A stretch of 64,000 nt of DNA from Cryptomeria japonica (lineage: Eukaryota > Streptophyta > Pinopsida > Cupressales > Cupressaceae), in the NCBI RefSeq assembly GCF_030272615.1, contig NC_081415.1, positions 623,531,740 through 623,595,739 of the forward strand, in the 5' to 3' direction. The position numbers were made by a program, and so were the translations under genes. Below, piece by piece: positions 1 to 11,913 of the stretch. The notes beneath the pieces are model-generated. The model was not told the DNA's origin. It searched no databases and was given only the letters and a program-made list of their open reading frames with translations. Within the stretch, counting starts at the first letter, position 1, and each line of letters opens with the position of its first letter.

Positions 1-393
1 TGTTTTTCAAAGAAGTTGTAAGGATCCATGGATTGCCTCTTACTATTGTCACTGATAGAAACTCCAAATTTGTTAGTGATGTTTGGAGAACTCTCTAGAA
101 GAAAATGGGTACCAATTTTTCATTTTCATTGGCATATCATCCTTAAATTGATGGATAAACTAAAGTGGTTAACAGGTCCCGTTACAATCTCCTTAGGTGG
201 CTTACCAAGCAGCATGGACAAAGTTGGGATTTACTGATTGGACAAGCTGAATATGCATACAATGATTCAGTCAATACGAGCACATGGAGAAGTCCATTTG
301 AGGTTGTGTGTGGCCTCCACCCCAGGGGAATAATTGAACTCAGAGATCTTGGAGGCATGGATAAGAGGAGTGCCCAAGGAGAATATTTTGTTG
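1..393 (+). pseudogene. Ty3/gypsy integrase core fragment, upstream copy of a tandem duplication
   Basis: This is a piece of Ty3/gypsy integrase, the enzyme that joins retrotransposon cDNA to host DNA. It covers the second catalytic aspartate (VTDRNSKF near 45-70) and the region after it, ending just past the VCGLHPRG segment. It is a near-identical copy of 1606-1998, with about 8 differences by eye in 393 bases. Both copies share the same in-frame stops (for example CTCTAG near 92-97) and both read TKVVN where the family has TEVVN, so the catalytic glutamate is replaced by lysine. At 393/394 the sequence jumps straight into reverse transcriptase. The element therefore continues off the left edge. 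It is non-functional. Confidence 0.8.
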
Positions 394-1286
394 GTGTATC
401 TTGGATTTGTAGTTTGAAATGGTTGTTTGAAAATGGATCTTTCTAAGGTTGATACTATTGTAAATTGGCCTACATGTAGGAGAGTAGGTGATGTTAGGAG
501 TTTTCATGGATTGGCTACTTTTTATAGGAAGTTCATCAAGGGTTTTAGTCATATTTGTGCTCCCATCCTTAACACTATAAAAGGAGGAATCAAATGCAGG
601 TTTGAGTGGATAGAGAAAGTAGCCCAAAGCTTTGAGATTTTGAAGAGGAAGGTTGCAGAACTTCCCACCTTGAGACTCCCTAGTTTTGATCAACTTTTAT
701 AGTTGAATGTGATGCAAGTATGCAGGCAATAGGTGCACTCCTTAGTCAAGAAGGACATCTGGTGGAATTCTTTTCAGAGAAGTTGAATAAGGCTAAGAAG
801 AGGTATTCAACCTATGATTTGGAGCTTTATGCTATGGTGAAAGCACTCAAGAAGTGGTGCCATTACTTCTTCCAAAAGAGTATTGTTTATACTGATAACC
901 ATGTATTGAGTTTTCTAAATGGGAAAGAGAAGTTGAACCAAAGGCACCTCAAGTGGGTTGAACAACTCCAACCTTATACCTTCAATATCAAGCACAAGAA
1001 GGGTGTGACTAATAAGGTTGCAGATGCTTTGAGAAGGAGAACCCTTACTGTTCAAGAAATTCAGTTGCAAAGTGTTGGTGTTGATTCTCTCAAGGCCATG
1101 TATAAGGAGGATCATGATTTCAAAGATGCATATGATGTATGTACTAAGTTTGCTGACTCTTTTCATGTTAAGTTTTCTGATTTTGTGTTGCAGGATGGGT
1201 TTCTCTTCAAGGGGCATCAGTTATGCATTCCTCAATGTTCTATGAGGGAGAATATTATTAGAGAGAAACACTATGGCAGACTTTGA
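394..1286 (+). pseudogene. Ty3/gypsy reverse transcriptase end and RNase H
   Basis: The sequence encodes the C-terminal end of a gypsy reverse transcriptase and the adjoining RNase H, which together copy element RNA into DNA. From 394 the frame reads a VYLGFVV-like segment followed by KVDTIVNWP, then the GLATFYRKFIKGFS block typical of the RT thumb/connection. RNase H follows, with its three acidic sites visible as ECDAS (near 712), YDLELYA (near 817) and YTDNH (near 893), then HLKWVEQLQ and KVADALRR. A frameshift near 700 separates RT from RNase H, and the RT palm with its YxDD motif is absent because the copy begins downstream of it. This is degenerate pol of a chromovirus-type element. Confidence 0.88.
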
Positions 1287-2530
1287 GGTCATTTTGATTT
1301 GGACAAAACCTTAGAGAAAGTATCAAGGTTTTATTTTTGGCCCAAGATGCAGGCAGAGGTAAGAAGATTTGTGGAGCATTTTCCTATTTGTCAGAGGTAA
1401 AAAGGTGTTTCAACCAATGCTGGTTTGTATCAGCCTTTACCGATTACTACTAGGCCTTGGGAAAGCCTTAGTATGGATTTTGTACTTGGATTGCCCAAAA
1501 CTCCTAAGGGGTTTGATAGTTTTTTTTAAATTATTGATAGGTTCATCAAGATGGCTCATTTTGTGCCATGTAAATGCACGAATGATGCATCTCATATAGC
1601 AATTTTGTTTTTCAAAGAAGTTGTAAGGATCCATGGATTGCCTCTTACTATTGTCACTGATAGAAACTCAAAATTTGTTAGTGATGTTTGGAGAACTCTC
1701 TAGAAGAAAATGGGTACCAATTTTTCATTTTCATTGGCATATCATCCTTAAATTGATGGATAAACTAAAGTGGTTAACAGGTCCCTTTACAATCTCCTTA
1801 GGTGGCTTACCAAGTAGCATGGACAAAGTTGGGATTTACTGATTGGACAAGCTGAATATGCATACAATGATTCAATCAATAGGAGCACATGGAGAAGTCC
1901 ATTTGAGGTTGTGTGTGGCCTCCACCCAAGGGGAATAATTAAACTCAGAGATCTTGGAGGCATGGATAAGAGGAGTGGCCAAGGAGAATATTTTGTTGTC
2001 ACCATGAAGGAGGTTCATGAACAAGTTAAAGCTTCCCTTCAACAAAGTGTTAATAAATACAAAATCAGAGAAGATGTTAAGAGGAGAGATGTTCAGTTCA
2101 AAGTAGGGGATTTAGTGATGGCTTATCTCAAGAAAGAAAGGTTACCTAAAGGTCAACCTTCTAAACTACTCATGAAGAAGATAGGTCCCCTCCTGGTGGT
2201 TCATAAATTTGGCAACAATGCATATGAAGTTGAACTTCCAACAGACTTGGGAATATCTCCCATCTTCAATGTATGTGATTTGATAGCCTTCAAAGGATCC
2301 TTGAAAGATGCAACACCTAATTCATTTCTTGAAGAAGAGGATGTCGAGTGGATGAAGGATCTACCGCCTAGCAAGCGATTAGAATTGGAGAGCATTCTTG
2401 ACTCCAAGGTGATCAAACAAACAAGGAAAGGTTTTTATAAAGACTACCTGATCAAATGGAAGGAGATCCATTAATCTGAAGCTACTTGGATGAGTGAAAG
2501 TGATATTCTCAAGCATGGCACTACAATCAA
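1287..2530 (+). pseudogene. Ty3/gypsy integrase with C-terminal chromodomain (chromovirus)
   Basis: Continuation of the pol above. An HHCC-like zinc region ends in HFPICQR near 1390, then comes the core: SMDFVLGLP (first aspartate, near 1470), VTDRNSKF (second, near 1655), and a broken YHP-IDG-TKVVN block with stops and Glu-to-Lys at the third catalytic position. The C-terminal part (VGDLVMAYLKKER, GPLLVVHKFGNNAYEVELP) is intact. It ends in a chromodomain, FYKDYLIKWKEIH, then a stop at 2472-2474, then SEATWMSESDILKHG in the same frame. Chromodomains steer integration to histone marks; their presence identifies the chromovirus lineage. Stops at several points make it inactive. A clean duplication of part of this gene lies at 1-393. 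Confidence 0.88.
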
Positions 2531-2564
2531 CTGGTTGGCAACTCAAGGGACTTGAGTTTTCTTG

Positions 2565-2576
2565 TCTAGGGGAGTA
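2565..2576 (+). promoter_or_regulatory. Polypurine tract of the chromovirus
   Basis: The sequence TCTAGGGGAGTA lies 90 bases after the chromodomain stop, where plant chromoviruses place the purine tract that primes second-strand synthesis. An LTR would begin directly after it, at about TGGTGCAAG (2577). The assignment depends on position and composition only. Confidence 0.45.
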
Positions 2577-3994
2577 TGGTGCAAGAGCACTAGGACATGT
2601 GTCTACTTCATTTTTGCATATGTCTACATCATTTTGGTTCATGTTTATGCTTAGGAATAGAAGGTGCACTGTGTTTGTAGTATGTTCATTCTTGACCTTT
2701 GGTGTGAAGGAAAGATCAATTTGTAAAAAGTTGTCAAAAGTTGCAAAAGTTGCCATTGTTGTCAAGCAACTTTTTTTGCAATATTTTAAAAATGTGGTTA
2801 CTCCAATGGTTGGTTGCTTCTATGCATTGAGGAAGTTGGAAGAGTTCCTTGGAATGACATAATCCTAGAGGAATGATGCCTTCCAATTAGAGAAGTTGGA
2901 GAGATTATTTTGAATGAAATTCTTGTCTTGAAACAAAATGGTTATTGAGATTTTCTGCAGTTTCCTTGAGTTTCATGTTCTTGCATGATTCCTTGTGAAT
3001 GGTGGGAATGATTTAATAATATGACAAGTTGTAATAGACGTTCATTGATCATTTGGATGTATTCTGAGGTCTTGAAGCATTCAAGTTGGATTTTTCATCC
3101 CACTGGCCTGGTAAAACCCTCAAATCAAGGGTTTGGATGCAAACAGTGGCACAAATCAACACCTCTCAATGGGATTTACCCCAAACCTGGGAGTATGTTG
3201 ATTTGGCATGTTTATTAACTATTCCTGGTGGCTATGAAGACATGAAGTGTCATTTGACTTTCCTAATATGATGCCCTAGGCTTGACATCGTTCATGTGAC
3301 AAGCTTGAGCAGTAGGAAAAGAAGGTAGAAACCCTAAACAACAGATTAGTGGATGGTAAAACTAGGTATGAGAAGGACCCTAGGGTAGGTTTAGACCCTT
3401 GAAAAGTGTCATTCTTTCATTACTTTATGACTGGTGAAGAATTTGAGAACCTAAACCCCAATACCGACTAGAAGAGGCAAAATAGGGTCAATAGGGTTTG
3501 ACCATCCATACTCAAAATGGAGATGCCAAAGTTTTGAATCTTGTAGAAGGACCAAAAGGGTATCCAAATATCAAATTTATTAAAGGGTTTGTTCAACTAG
3601 GTTATGAGACGAATCAAGAAAACTAAGAATGGAGGGCTAATTGCTTGTAGCCCTACTTCCTAGGTCTAAAAGGGTAAACGTTACAAAAGGCTAATAAACA
3701 CCCATCTGAGGGGTCAAGATTTTTGAAAATTCTATATAAAACATGTGTAAACATTCACATAGTCGAAATTCCACCTTGTGAGTAAAGATCATGTTGCTTG
3801 GGGTGTGGGGTTGTTAGGTGTCTTTGGTTGAAGGGTTGGAACCTAAGGGGTAGGAGACTCCTTGTCAATTGTGAGTTGTCTTGAGTGGAGAGGTCCTTGG
3901 GAAGGATCTAGGGCAGGCTCTAATAACCTTGTGAAGGTTAAGGACATTGGTGCATTGGGTGACACATAGTGGAGACCCTTGTTGAGCAAAAACC
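2577..3994 (+). other. Probable chromovirus 3' LTR and unassigned sequence
   Basis: There is no gene here. The sequence starts with a likely LTR start (TGGTGCAAG) after the purine tract. It contains a TATA-box-like TATATAAA at 3733-3740, followed by sequence compatible with an LTR transcript start. I could not locate the LTR end or a second copy in the window, so the right boundary is arbitrary and set by the next recognisable element. Confidence 0.35.
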
Positions 3995-4918
3995 AAAGAA
4001 AGCGATTAAACATCCCATACCCTCTGCATCAATATGGCACTATGATTATCACACCAAAGAGTGGTAGGTTGATCAGTAGGAAATACAAACTTAGCAATAA
4101 ACTATCTAAGCCAAATAAGGGATTTACTATCCAAAACTACTCTTTGATACTCATCCTTAGTTGACAATAAAGTAACGGAAGTTTTCTTCTTACAAGACCA
4201 AGAAACTAGACCAAAACCAAGATAAAATAAAAAAATAAGATTAGACTTTTGATCATCAACATCACCAGCCCTATTTGAGTCAATTAAGCTTGCAGTCTTT
4301 GTCACACCTAATGCATAGTTAATGCCAAATTGCATAGTGCCCTAAATGTACCTCAAGATACACTTGGTTGCCTTCAAATGACTCTCATGAGGATCTTTTG
4401 AGAAACAAAAGACATGACCAACTGTAAATGAAATATTACGATGACTATGTGTCAAGTACAAGAGGATACCAACCAACTATTGATACAAGGTAACATCAAC
4501 TAATGGAGTAGTTAAACTAGAATACACAACACTTGACTGAAAAGAAGTAGAGGTTGGCTTGGAATCAGCCATCCCAAATCTCTAAAGAAAATAAAGAGTA
4601 TACTTCTACTGCAAGATAGAAATACCAACAAAAGACAAATGAACTTGGGGACAGAGGAAGTAAGGCAATAGACCAAGGTCGATCATATCAAATGCTCCAT
4701 CAAATATTGTTGAGTATCCTCAATCATGGTAGGAGAACTCCTAGTGATAATCAAATCATCCACATAGAGAACAAGAATTATAAGATCCCCCCCATGCCTC
4801 TGAATATAAACTTTAGGTTTAGAGTGACATCTAGTGAATCTAAAAGTAAGCAAAAAACTATCCACCTTCTCATACCAAGCTCTAGGACCTTGGTTGAGAC
4901 CATACTATTGACCTAGAA
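3995..4918 (-). pseudogene. Ty1/copia reverse transcriptase/RNase H fragment
   Basis: On the minus strand this encodes the C-terminal half of copia pol. Reading from the high coordinate: WYEKVDSFLL, then the RT catalytic motif LYVDDLIIT (near 4745-4771), a long decayed stretch with FSKDPHESHLKATKCILRY, then the RNase H block (AGDVDDQKSN, LVSWSCKKKTSVTLLSTKDEYQ at about 4130-4290) and TTLWCDNHSAI near 4040. Both ends are truncated, and no LTR belonging to it was found. The motif order is that of plant Ty1/copia. It lies opposite in strand to the chromovirus upstream and is dead. Confidence 0.85.
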
Positions 4919-6095
4919 GAGCTTGGGCCAAAAATAGATGGGGATGTTAAGAAATATCTTGGGTCAACGGTTAGCCCACTTAATTGAATAATATTCCAGG
5001 GGAAAAGTTATTCAAAAAGAGGAGAAAATAAGTGACACTACGATTGATGAAGAGTATGCCCCTTTAAATGAACTATCTAGTGAAAACTCTATAGATGAAG
5101 GTTAGAATGCAAAGGAAGATCACACTGAGGTTTGCAATGGGGACAACACTATTTTAAACAATGAGTGGAGGAAGGGGTGGATTTAATGGATCTAAGATTA
5201 GGTTCTCCTACCAAATTTGAGGAGGATAAAGTAAACACATATGCCACTAATAAAGAGTTTTCCCAGGATGATGATAATGATAGAATGTCTAGCCTAAAGG
5301 TTCAAATTGTTGATATGCAAGTTAGATTGAAATATATTGAGTCAAGAGCAAAAGAGTTTCAAAAATGAAAAACCTAGTTGGAAAGGGAAGTTTGCACACT
5401 CTATTTCATTAGCAATGACATTATAAGGAAGGCTTCCATGGGGTCTTTTTTGTGCAAGCTAAGGAGAAATATCAAGAAGTAGGGGAAAGGTTATAAAAAT
5501 ATGGAGAACAATTTAAACCAACATCTAGACCAAGATGTCTAGAAAGATGGCCTCCAAAACCTTTCAAGGAACCGGGGATTTCTTTGTGGCCCTAGTTAGT
5601 AGTTGTTTCTCCTACTGGTTTGTTGGGCTATGCGTCATTTTGTTTTTTATGTTATCGTTATGTTTCTTGTTTTCCCTAAGACTTATAGGCCTTGGTGCCT
5701 TCTAATGATGCTCTTATCTAAGACTAGTTTTAATCTTGTCTTTTGGTATACTAGTTTCAATGTGATGGCCTATGAGCATACCATGGTTATCTATATTGGT
5801 TTAGTCTTAGTGATAGGTAAAATTCATGGGTATGGGTTAATTAAGATTTTAAGTGATGTTTTTAACATGTCTCTATTATTCTTATTGATAGATATGATAT
5901 GTGATTATGGGGTAGATATGGATCTTATTGATTTTGCTAAGATGTTTTTATTGTATTTTTGGCTACTATTTAGAGGGTTAGGATTTTGTGTGCTTCTATT
6001 TGTGTTGATGCTAGTTGTTGTTTACTAATATATTTGTTGAATTACCTTTGTGAGGAATTAGGACCGCCTTCCTGCTAATATAATAAATAAATAAA
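4919..6095 (+). other. Probable LINE-like 3' region with coiled-coil remnant and AT-rich tail
   Basis: A short open stretch (5165-5368) encodes a charged peptide ending in a helix-forming run (SLKVQIVDMQVRLKYIESRAKEF). It is followed by about 650 bases of T/G-rich sequence and then by a TAATAAATAAATAAA-type tail at about 6078-6094. This layout resembles the 3' untranslated end of a plant LINE, but no RT lies next to it, so the assignment is weak. The hydrophobic open frame at 5603-6028 is what T/G-rich DNA produces by chance. Confidence 0.25.
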
Positions 6096-7162
6096 ATTCC
6101 AATCAATTATAACTATTTATGGATTGAAAATAAAGTGATTCTATGCATATATCTATTGAATACATCCAAATAAAAAAGTTTCAAGAAAATCTATTAAGTA
6201 GAGTGAATGTAGCCATAACAAATTTGAGGCTCAAAAATACATTAAGTTGGAAAATTTGAACTTCTAACATGTGCTACAAATTTGGCATAACATGTTACTA
6301 AAATTTTAAAAATTTGTCTTGGCTAACATTAAGATACTATTTAGAAGTTTGTGGAAGATTTATACTTTATTAGAGGATAATTTTGCAAGTCTATGATAAA
6401 TACATAGCCATAGATCTATACTTGAGCTTCATATTTGTCTTGGTGCTTCATATAAATAAGTTCACAATTGGAGACTCATCTTAGAATGACATGGTAATGA
6501 ATCATAGCTGGAAAACATTTAAATTGAGGTAGGTCCATAAAAGGTATGATAAATGGAAAAACAACGTAAATGTCTAAGAGTGTGTTGGTGTCAATGAACA
6601 ATTGATTAAAGGAATGAGCCTAGTTTCACACAAGATCATGATCTTTGTAAATCAAGATACTTAGAAATAAAAATAAAATATTAAATTAAATTAAAAAAGA
6701 CATTAAATAATATAATTTTTACTAATACAATTTCATTAGCATTCAAAAATATAAAATTTTAATTATTTTTATTAATAAAAAATTACTTCTAATTTTTAAA
6801 CCAAACTATTGACTATTAAATCATTTGATCTATGAAAATAACCTGCGCATTATTTAGTATAAGAGTTATTCAGTCCTCTCAAACAAATCTGATTTATATA
6901 TTATGATACGTGCATTCCCCTACAAATTGGCAAACCACTATTTCTGTAACATCAAAAAACCATTAAAATAACCATTACATGAAAGTGATGGTACAGGGAA
7001 AACTGTTTCTGACTGATTTCGTATCATTTTATATATGAATGTGCATTTATTCCCTTTCAAAATGACAATATATTTTATAATTAATGTAGAGTAATGCTAG
7101 TATTCGAAAGCAATATTTTTGTAGGTAGGTCTGGATAATGAGAGAAACCCACTGGTCTTGTT
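6096..7162. other. AT-rich sequence without recognisable features
   Basis: This is low-complexity AT-rich DNA, especially 6660-6830. I see no coding pattern, no LTR ends and no clear repeat on either strand. Confidence 0.5.
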
Positions 7163-8640
7163 TTAAAACAATACAAATTTTAAATGAAAAAGAGAAAAAA
7201 TATTTTCTATTTTCTTGTAGGAAACTTTAATTCCTTGTTCATTTGTGCCACAACCATTGTCATTAAATTCACTCTTAGCTAGAATGTGAAAATCCAGGAC
7301 CATAAAGGGATGCCAAATTAGAAAGAGATGGTTGCGCCTCATAGGTCTTAGTGCTATATGAATTAGAGGAAGGATTTGAAGAATTATTTGAATTAGAAGC
7401 AGCCACAAAGTTGTTACTTAGTTGTTTAGACAAAGTGAGTTTCTCTTTAGGTTCCTCCTTATATTTCTCCTTCTCAGTCTTAGATTATTTCCAAGATACT
7501 CTATACTCTCCTATTAAAGTAGGGTTAAAGTCTAGAGATCCCCAATCATCATCTGAGAGAACTCCTTCTGGAGAAAAGATATCTTTGGGAGAAGATTCTA
7601 ATTGAATAGAAGAATCGAGAGTACTATAAGGAACAATATCATTAAAGGAAATAGATGTATTTGAAGAAGTAGGAGGATTGGGAGAAGAATGGGAAGTAGT
7701 TGAGCAAGAAGATCCATCTTTTAATGGAGCTTTAATATTGGTATCAACTAACAAGGTGTATGTCTTATTATCATAAATGAACTTGACTTGCCTATGCAAA
7801 GTTGAGGGGACAACTTGCATGCTATGAATCCATGGTCTCCCTAATAGAAGGTTATATTTTAAATTACCACGCATGACATGAATAGGTGTAGATAAAGTAA
7901 GAGGACCTACCTTAACAGGCAAGGTTATGATACCTAAAGATTGTTTAGCAACATTGTCAAAGTCTCAAATTGAAATAAAAGAAGGTTGGATGAGAAACCG
8001 ATCCACATTAATCATCAAATAAGTCCACACTGCAAACTTTAAGGCCGGATCCATTATCCACAAGGGTTCATCTTATAGCATTATTGTTGATAATAACCAC
8101 ACTCATAACAGGATCATATTGATGTTGGATTTCATGAGAATGTAACTCATCTTGTGTGAATGCAATTTGAGCTTTGGGCTTGTATGTAGGATCAGTCAAA
8201 GAAGCCATGTTATTAGGTGTCACTGTAGGTGGGACATCTAGGTTTTTCAAAGCATCTTGTAACATCCCATGATAAGAAAGTGAAGTTTGAACCAAATCCC
8301 AAATAAAAATCTTGGCATGAGTAGCTTTATGTTGTTCAATGAGATCATACTCCTTACTAAGAGTCTATGATATACGAGGTTCTTATGGAAGAGTAGGTTG
8401 AGAGGGAGGAAGTGAAGTTGGGATAACAAGAAGAGTATTAGAATTCCTATTGTTTCTTGTGTTGTAGGTATGAGAAACCTCATGATAGCTCTCTTTAGTG
8501 ATTTTATTAGCATACTCATAAGGGATCTTAGTAGGATAACCTCTTTGCATAGTAATTACAGGTTTCTTAGGAGTCCAAAAAGAATCATTAGCATAACCAC
8601 CTTAAACCACTAAGATAGGCTTACATTAAGAACTTTGAGA
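7163..8640 (-). pseudogene. Ty3/gypsy gag end and retropepsin-like protease
   Basis: On the minus strand the sequence reads the region between gag and protease of plant gypsy elements: YPTKIPYEYANK, EYDLIEQHKATHAKIF (near 8300-8350), then AQIAFTQDELHSHEIQ. The protease follows: TLVDNGSGLKVCSVDL (near 8030-8070; the retropepsin aspartate sits in DNGS), ITLPVKVGPLT, and YNLLLGRPWIHSM with VPSTLHRQVKF (near 7780-7860). A TGA stop immediately precedes the protease motif. After the protease there is a hydrophilic tail and then nothing: RT, RNase H and integrase are absent down to the edge of the homology near 7163. It belongs with the LTR at 10232-11913. Confidence 0.8.
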
Positions 8641-8657
8641 AGGATGATCACCTTGAA

Positions 8658-9979
8658 CTATGAAGAGGAGTTTATTAGTGTTTCATTCACATGTATCAAA
8701 TTGATTGAATATGGTTTAGGAATATCAAAGGTGTCCTTATGAATTTTAGAAGAAGAATGGACAAGATTGTTGGAAGAATTATTCATAGTCTCTTCTTGCA
8801 CTAAAATGTTATCATGGATAAGATAAATTTTAGGAGGTAGACTAAGAGTAGGCATTGATGTTTTAGAAGGAAGAGTATTAGTATAAAAGGTCATACCATC
8901 CTTTATCATCAAAGGATCTACATGGGGAATAGACTCTCTAGGAGAAGGATCAACATTACTCTCTAAAGTTTCACCTTTGAGAGGGAGACCTTTGAAAGAG
9001 ATGTTAACAATCTCTTCTTGAACTGAGGTATCCTTATGAGTAGAACCTAGTTGGGGAGAAGGAGATGCCTTACCTTTAGAGAAAAAATGATTGAGATTCA
9101 TGGAAGGTAAGATTCTATCAGGAGAGTTATCAATCATGATTTATCCTCTTTGGCTAGGGTTATCTCATGGGATAGAGAATAATCAACACCTTCTTCTAGT
9201 TGTTCTTCCCAAATAGTGAGGTCATTGAAAAAAGTATTATAAATATCTTGCAAAAAGACGTCCTTATTGTTATTGCCAATTTTGGGAGAAGGGATAACAT
9301 TGTTCATTAATTCTTCATCCTTAGGAGGGAGAGCATCACTACATGTGTTTAAATCATCCTCTTGCCTTAAATTGTATTAAGTAGGATGTTTAGTGGAGAG
9401 AGAATTAAGGAAATTGATTATGATTTCATCTTATTTTTCTAAGGCATCTTTATGGGTAAGATAAGCTTCCAGGCAAGGAGAAGCATTTCTCATTAATGCA
9501 TCATCTCTACTGGAAATTTTGTTGAAGTCAAAAGAGGAAATGCCATCACTAGGAAAAGTAGGGACAATACCATCTTCTTGCACAAAATGATCCTCATGAG
9601 GGGAGTATTCTTTAGGAGGTAGATGAGCATATTTCTCCAAAGAATCATGCTTGGGAAGGAGATCTTTGAAAGAAGTGCTCATAACCTCTTGTTGCACTAA
9701 CATGCCCCCATTGGTAAGACCAAATTTAGGAGAAGATAAGTCAATGTCCATCAATACCTTTTCACTTAGAGAGACATCATGTAAAGAAGGTAAAGTAACA
9801 CTAAAAAAAGTGTTTATGATATCATCCTCTTCCTCCAAGATAGCTAGATGGGAAGGGCACATTCTAGGAGAATTGTCAAGATCACTCTTCAAATATTCAT
9901 CCTTAGAGCATGGGAGAGTTTTCAAATGATAACATATACAAAATAGATGGAAATGTTCAATTTTAACCAATGCAAGCAC
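8658..9979 (-). pseudogene. Hydrophilic repeat-rich reading frames between LTR and gag/protease
   Basis: Two minus-strand frames (9431-9979 and 8658-9137) and the broken interval between them encode a Ser/Asp/Glu-rich protein of unknown function. It contains a degenerate repeated module: HKDTSVQEEIVNISFKGLPL, NGGMLVQQEVMSTSFKDLLP, HDNILVQEETMNNSSNNL and HEDHFVQEDGIVPTFPSD. The module is a histidine/asparagine-aspartate pair, then VQ(E/Q)E, then a Ser-rich stretch with a leucine-proline. No zinc knuckle or capsid motif was seen. Its position is where a gypsy element has gag or an extra ORF. It may be a gag N-terminal extension; I do not recognise the family. Confidence 0.5.
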
Positions 9980-10212
9980 TCTAAATGTTGATTTAGAAAA
10001 TGAAATTTATGAGTGAAATGTGTTCCTAAATCAGATCTGAAATTAATGATCCAAATTAAGCTACCCACAAGTTCAATTTTAATTGAAAAATTAGGGTTTT
10101 TACAAAATTGACCCCTAATTTTTTTAAATTTGCAAGGAATTGAAACTTGTAAATTTAAATTTGAATTTTAAATCATAAAAACACATAAATCAGAATGAAA
10201 GAAGATTGGATT

Positions 10213-10228
10213 CACACCGGGTTCACCA
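10213..10228 (-). promoter_or_regulatory. Primer-binding-site candidate of the minus-strand gypsy element
   Basis: On the minus strand TGGTGAACCCGGTGTG follows the LTR end (CCCTCCACA) after three bases, and it begins with the TGG expected opposite a tRNA CCA end. I could not name the tRNA from memory with confidence. The region from 10213 down to 9980 would be the leader before the first reading frame. Confidence 0.55.
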
Positions 10229-10231
10229 AAA

Positions 10232-11913
10232 TGTGGAGGGAAGAAAAAGTGAGACCGTGTGACTAAGACCTAATCCCTCTTTTACCAACACATTGTGAAT
10301 ACAAAAGAACCTAAGGAGATAGCTCACTTTGGCTAATTCTTGTGAAAAGAGAGAGCCAAGTATTATCTCTTGGGTTTTATATTCCTCTTGTTGTATAAGA
10401 AGAGAAGATGTGAAAAATAGGGTGTGATTGATCAACTAGACTAGGCGATGAACAATGAAGCATATATGACCTAAAATTGCAGAAACTTGAAGGACTCAAA
10501 CTGAGATACTGAAAGAAGATAAGGGGGAGGAATTTTATTGTGTACTTAGCACCAAAAATTGAGTCAAACTGCCTGGGACAGGGGTGCCATGCCCCTGTCC
10601 TGATTCTGCAAACAGGAAGCTGCAATTGAGAGACTACAATCTTGATGTTCTAGGCCCTGAACCTACCAAATTTCACTTGAAACTGGGAGGACCAGGGCAC
10701 CATGCCCCTATCCTGGGAAGGACCAGGGTATCACACTCCTTTCCCAATGATTTCTTCTCCATTTTGATCCTCGGGATTGTGTCTCTATGCTCTATCGGAC
10801 TTAAAATTTGTAGCAATGATCGGATCATGTACTTGTACCTTCAGCTAAAAATAGGGTTTTGGGGGGCTATATGGGGTTTTTCCATAGACAAATATTTTGG
10901 TGATTTCCACCTCAAAAAATAGCCGCTTTGTATAGTAAAATAGTGTGTGCATGAGGCTTGTGTGTGTGCAAGACCCTAAAATGATGAATGTAGACAATCT
11001 AGAGTAGCCCTATCCTTTAAAGAGTAAACCTTAAAAGCTTGTAATTTACAAAGTAAATGCTCTAAATCAATGATTCTAAGTGATCCAAACCATAGATGTA
11101 AATCTACAAATTGACGTAATGAAGCTCATACAAAGACATGAAAACAACATTTAATCATACCCAACCCCAAGGGAGGGGTACAAGCCAATATTCAATCGAT
11201 GATTTGCTATTGATTTCCTACATCTTCAAAATCCCCCAATTGATGAAAGAATTCTTGATGAATATTTGGTAGATATTGTTGAATGTTGTTGAAGACTCCA
11301 AAGGACCTGCTCTTTCACTACATAGAAGGCTCCTTGTGATTTCTAGAAAACCTAGCCAAAAACTTCTTCTTGGCCTTCAAATGAAGAAAAATAGCTCTTA
11401 TGTATGAAACCCTAGATCTTAATTTCATCTTTAGGCTAACTTAGAGATTGAATTTTCCACCAATTTATTGGGGTTAAGAATTATAATATCATATAACTAT
11501 GCTCTCGAAATTTTGAAAAAATGTCGGGGACCATGCATAACTTACACACGATTTGACCAACTTTTCACCAAATTTTCAAGGCCATTAGATAGAATGATAT
11601 TAGAGTGAATCCCAAAGTTACAGCTAATTTTGAGATGTTTTGATATGTGAAATTAGACCTTAAAGGTCAAAGAAAAACATAATTAGGGTTTATGATTTAA
11701 TGATTTATTGGAGGAATAAAATAAAAAGGGGCACACTTAGGGTAAAGGGCCCAATTTTATGATGTGGGGAGTGATGAAATATGACTTTAGATTTAATTAA
11801 ATTAATTAATTAAATTCTTAAAGGGAAACTACAATGCAAGATGGAAATACACTAAGGCAGGTGCTAAACTAAGTTTAGAATTGTACCACCCTAGCAAGGG
11901 TGTACAATTTACA
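10232..11913 (-). repeat. LTR (5' LTR of the minus-strand gypsy element)
   Basis: The block begins TGTGGAGGG and ends GTACAATTTACA on the plus strand, so it has TG/CA ends and a short TGT/ACA terminal inversion. The low-coordinate end abuts a primer-binding site and gag/protease-like frames, all reading on the minus strand. Length is about 1.68 kb. The high-coordinate end is chosen from the terminal pattern alone. No second copy is in the window, so the element is truncated at its 3' side. Confidence 0.55.

Larger units (their letters stand above)
1..1998 (+). repeat. Tandem duplication inside gypsy pol, period 1605 bp
   Basis: Bases 1-393 match 1606-1998 at a constant offset of 1605. The match ends at TTTTGTTG on both sides (386-393 and 1991-1998). 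After 393 the sequence is RT; after 1998 it is the integrase C-terminus. This is the pattern of a head-to-tail duplication whose second unit is 394-1998 and whose first unit extends about 1.2 kb beyond the left edge. Confidence 0.75.

Noticed and set aside
5603-6028. 141-codon hydrophobic open frame that could be read as a membrane protein
   Set aside because: It lies in T/G-rich sequence where Leu/Val/Phe codons dominate by composition. There is no motif, and the context looks like a LINE-like 3' untranslated region.
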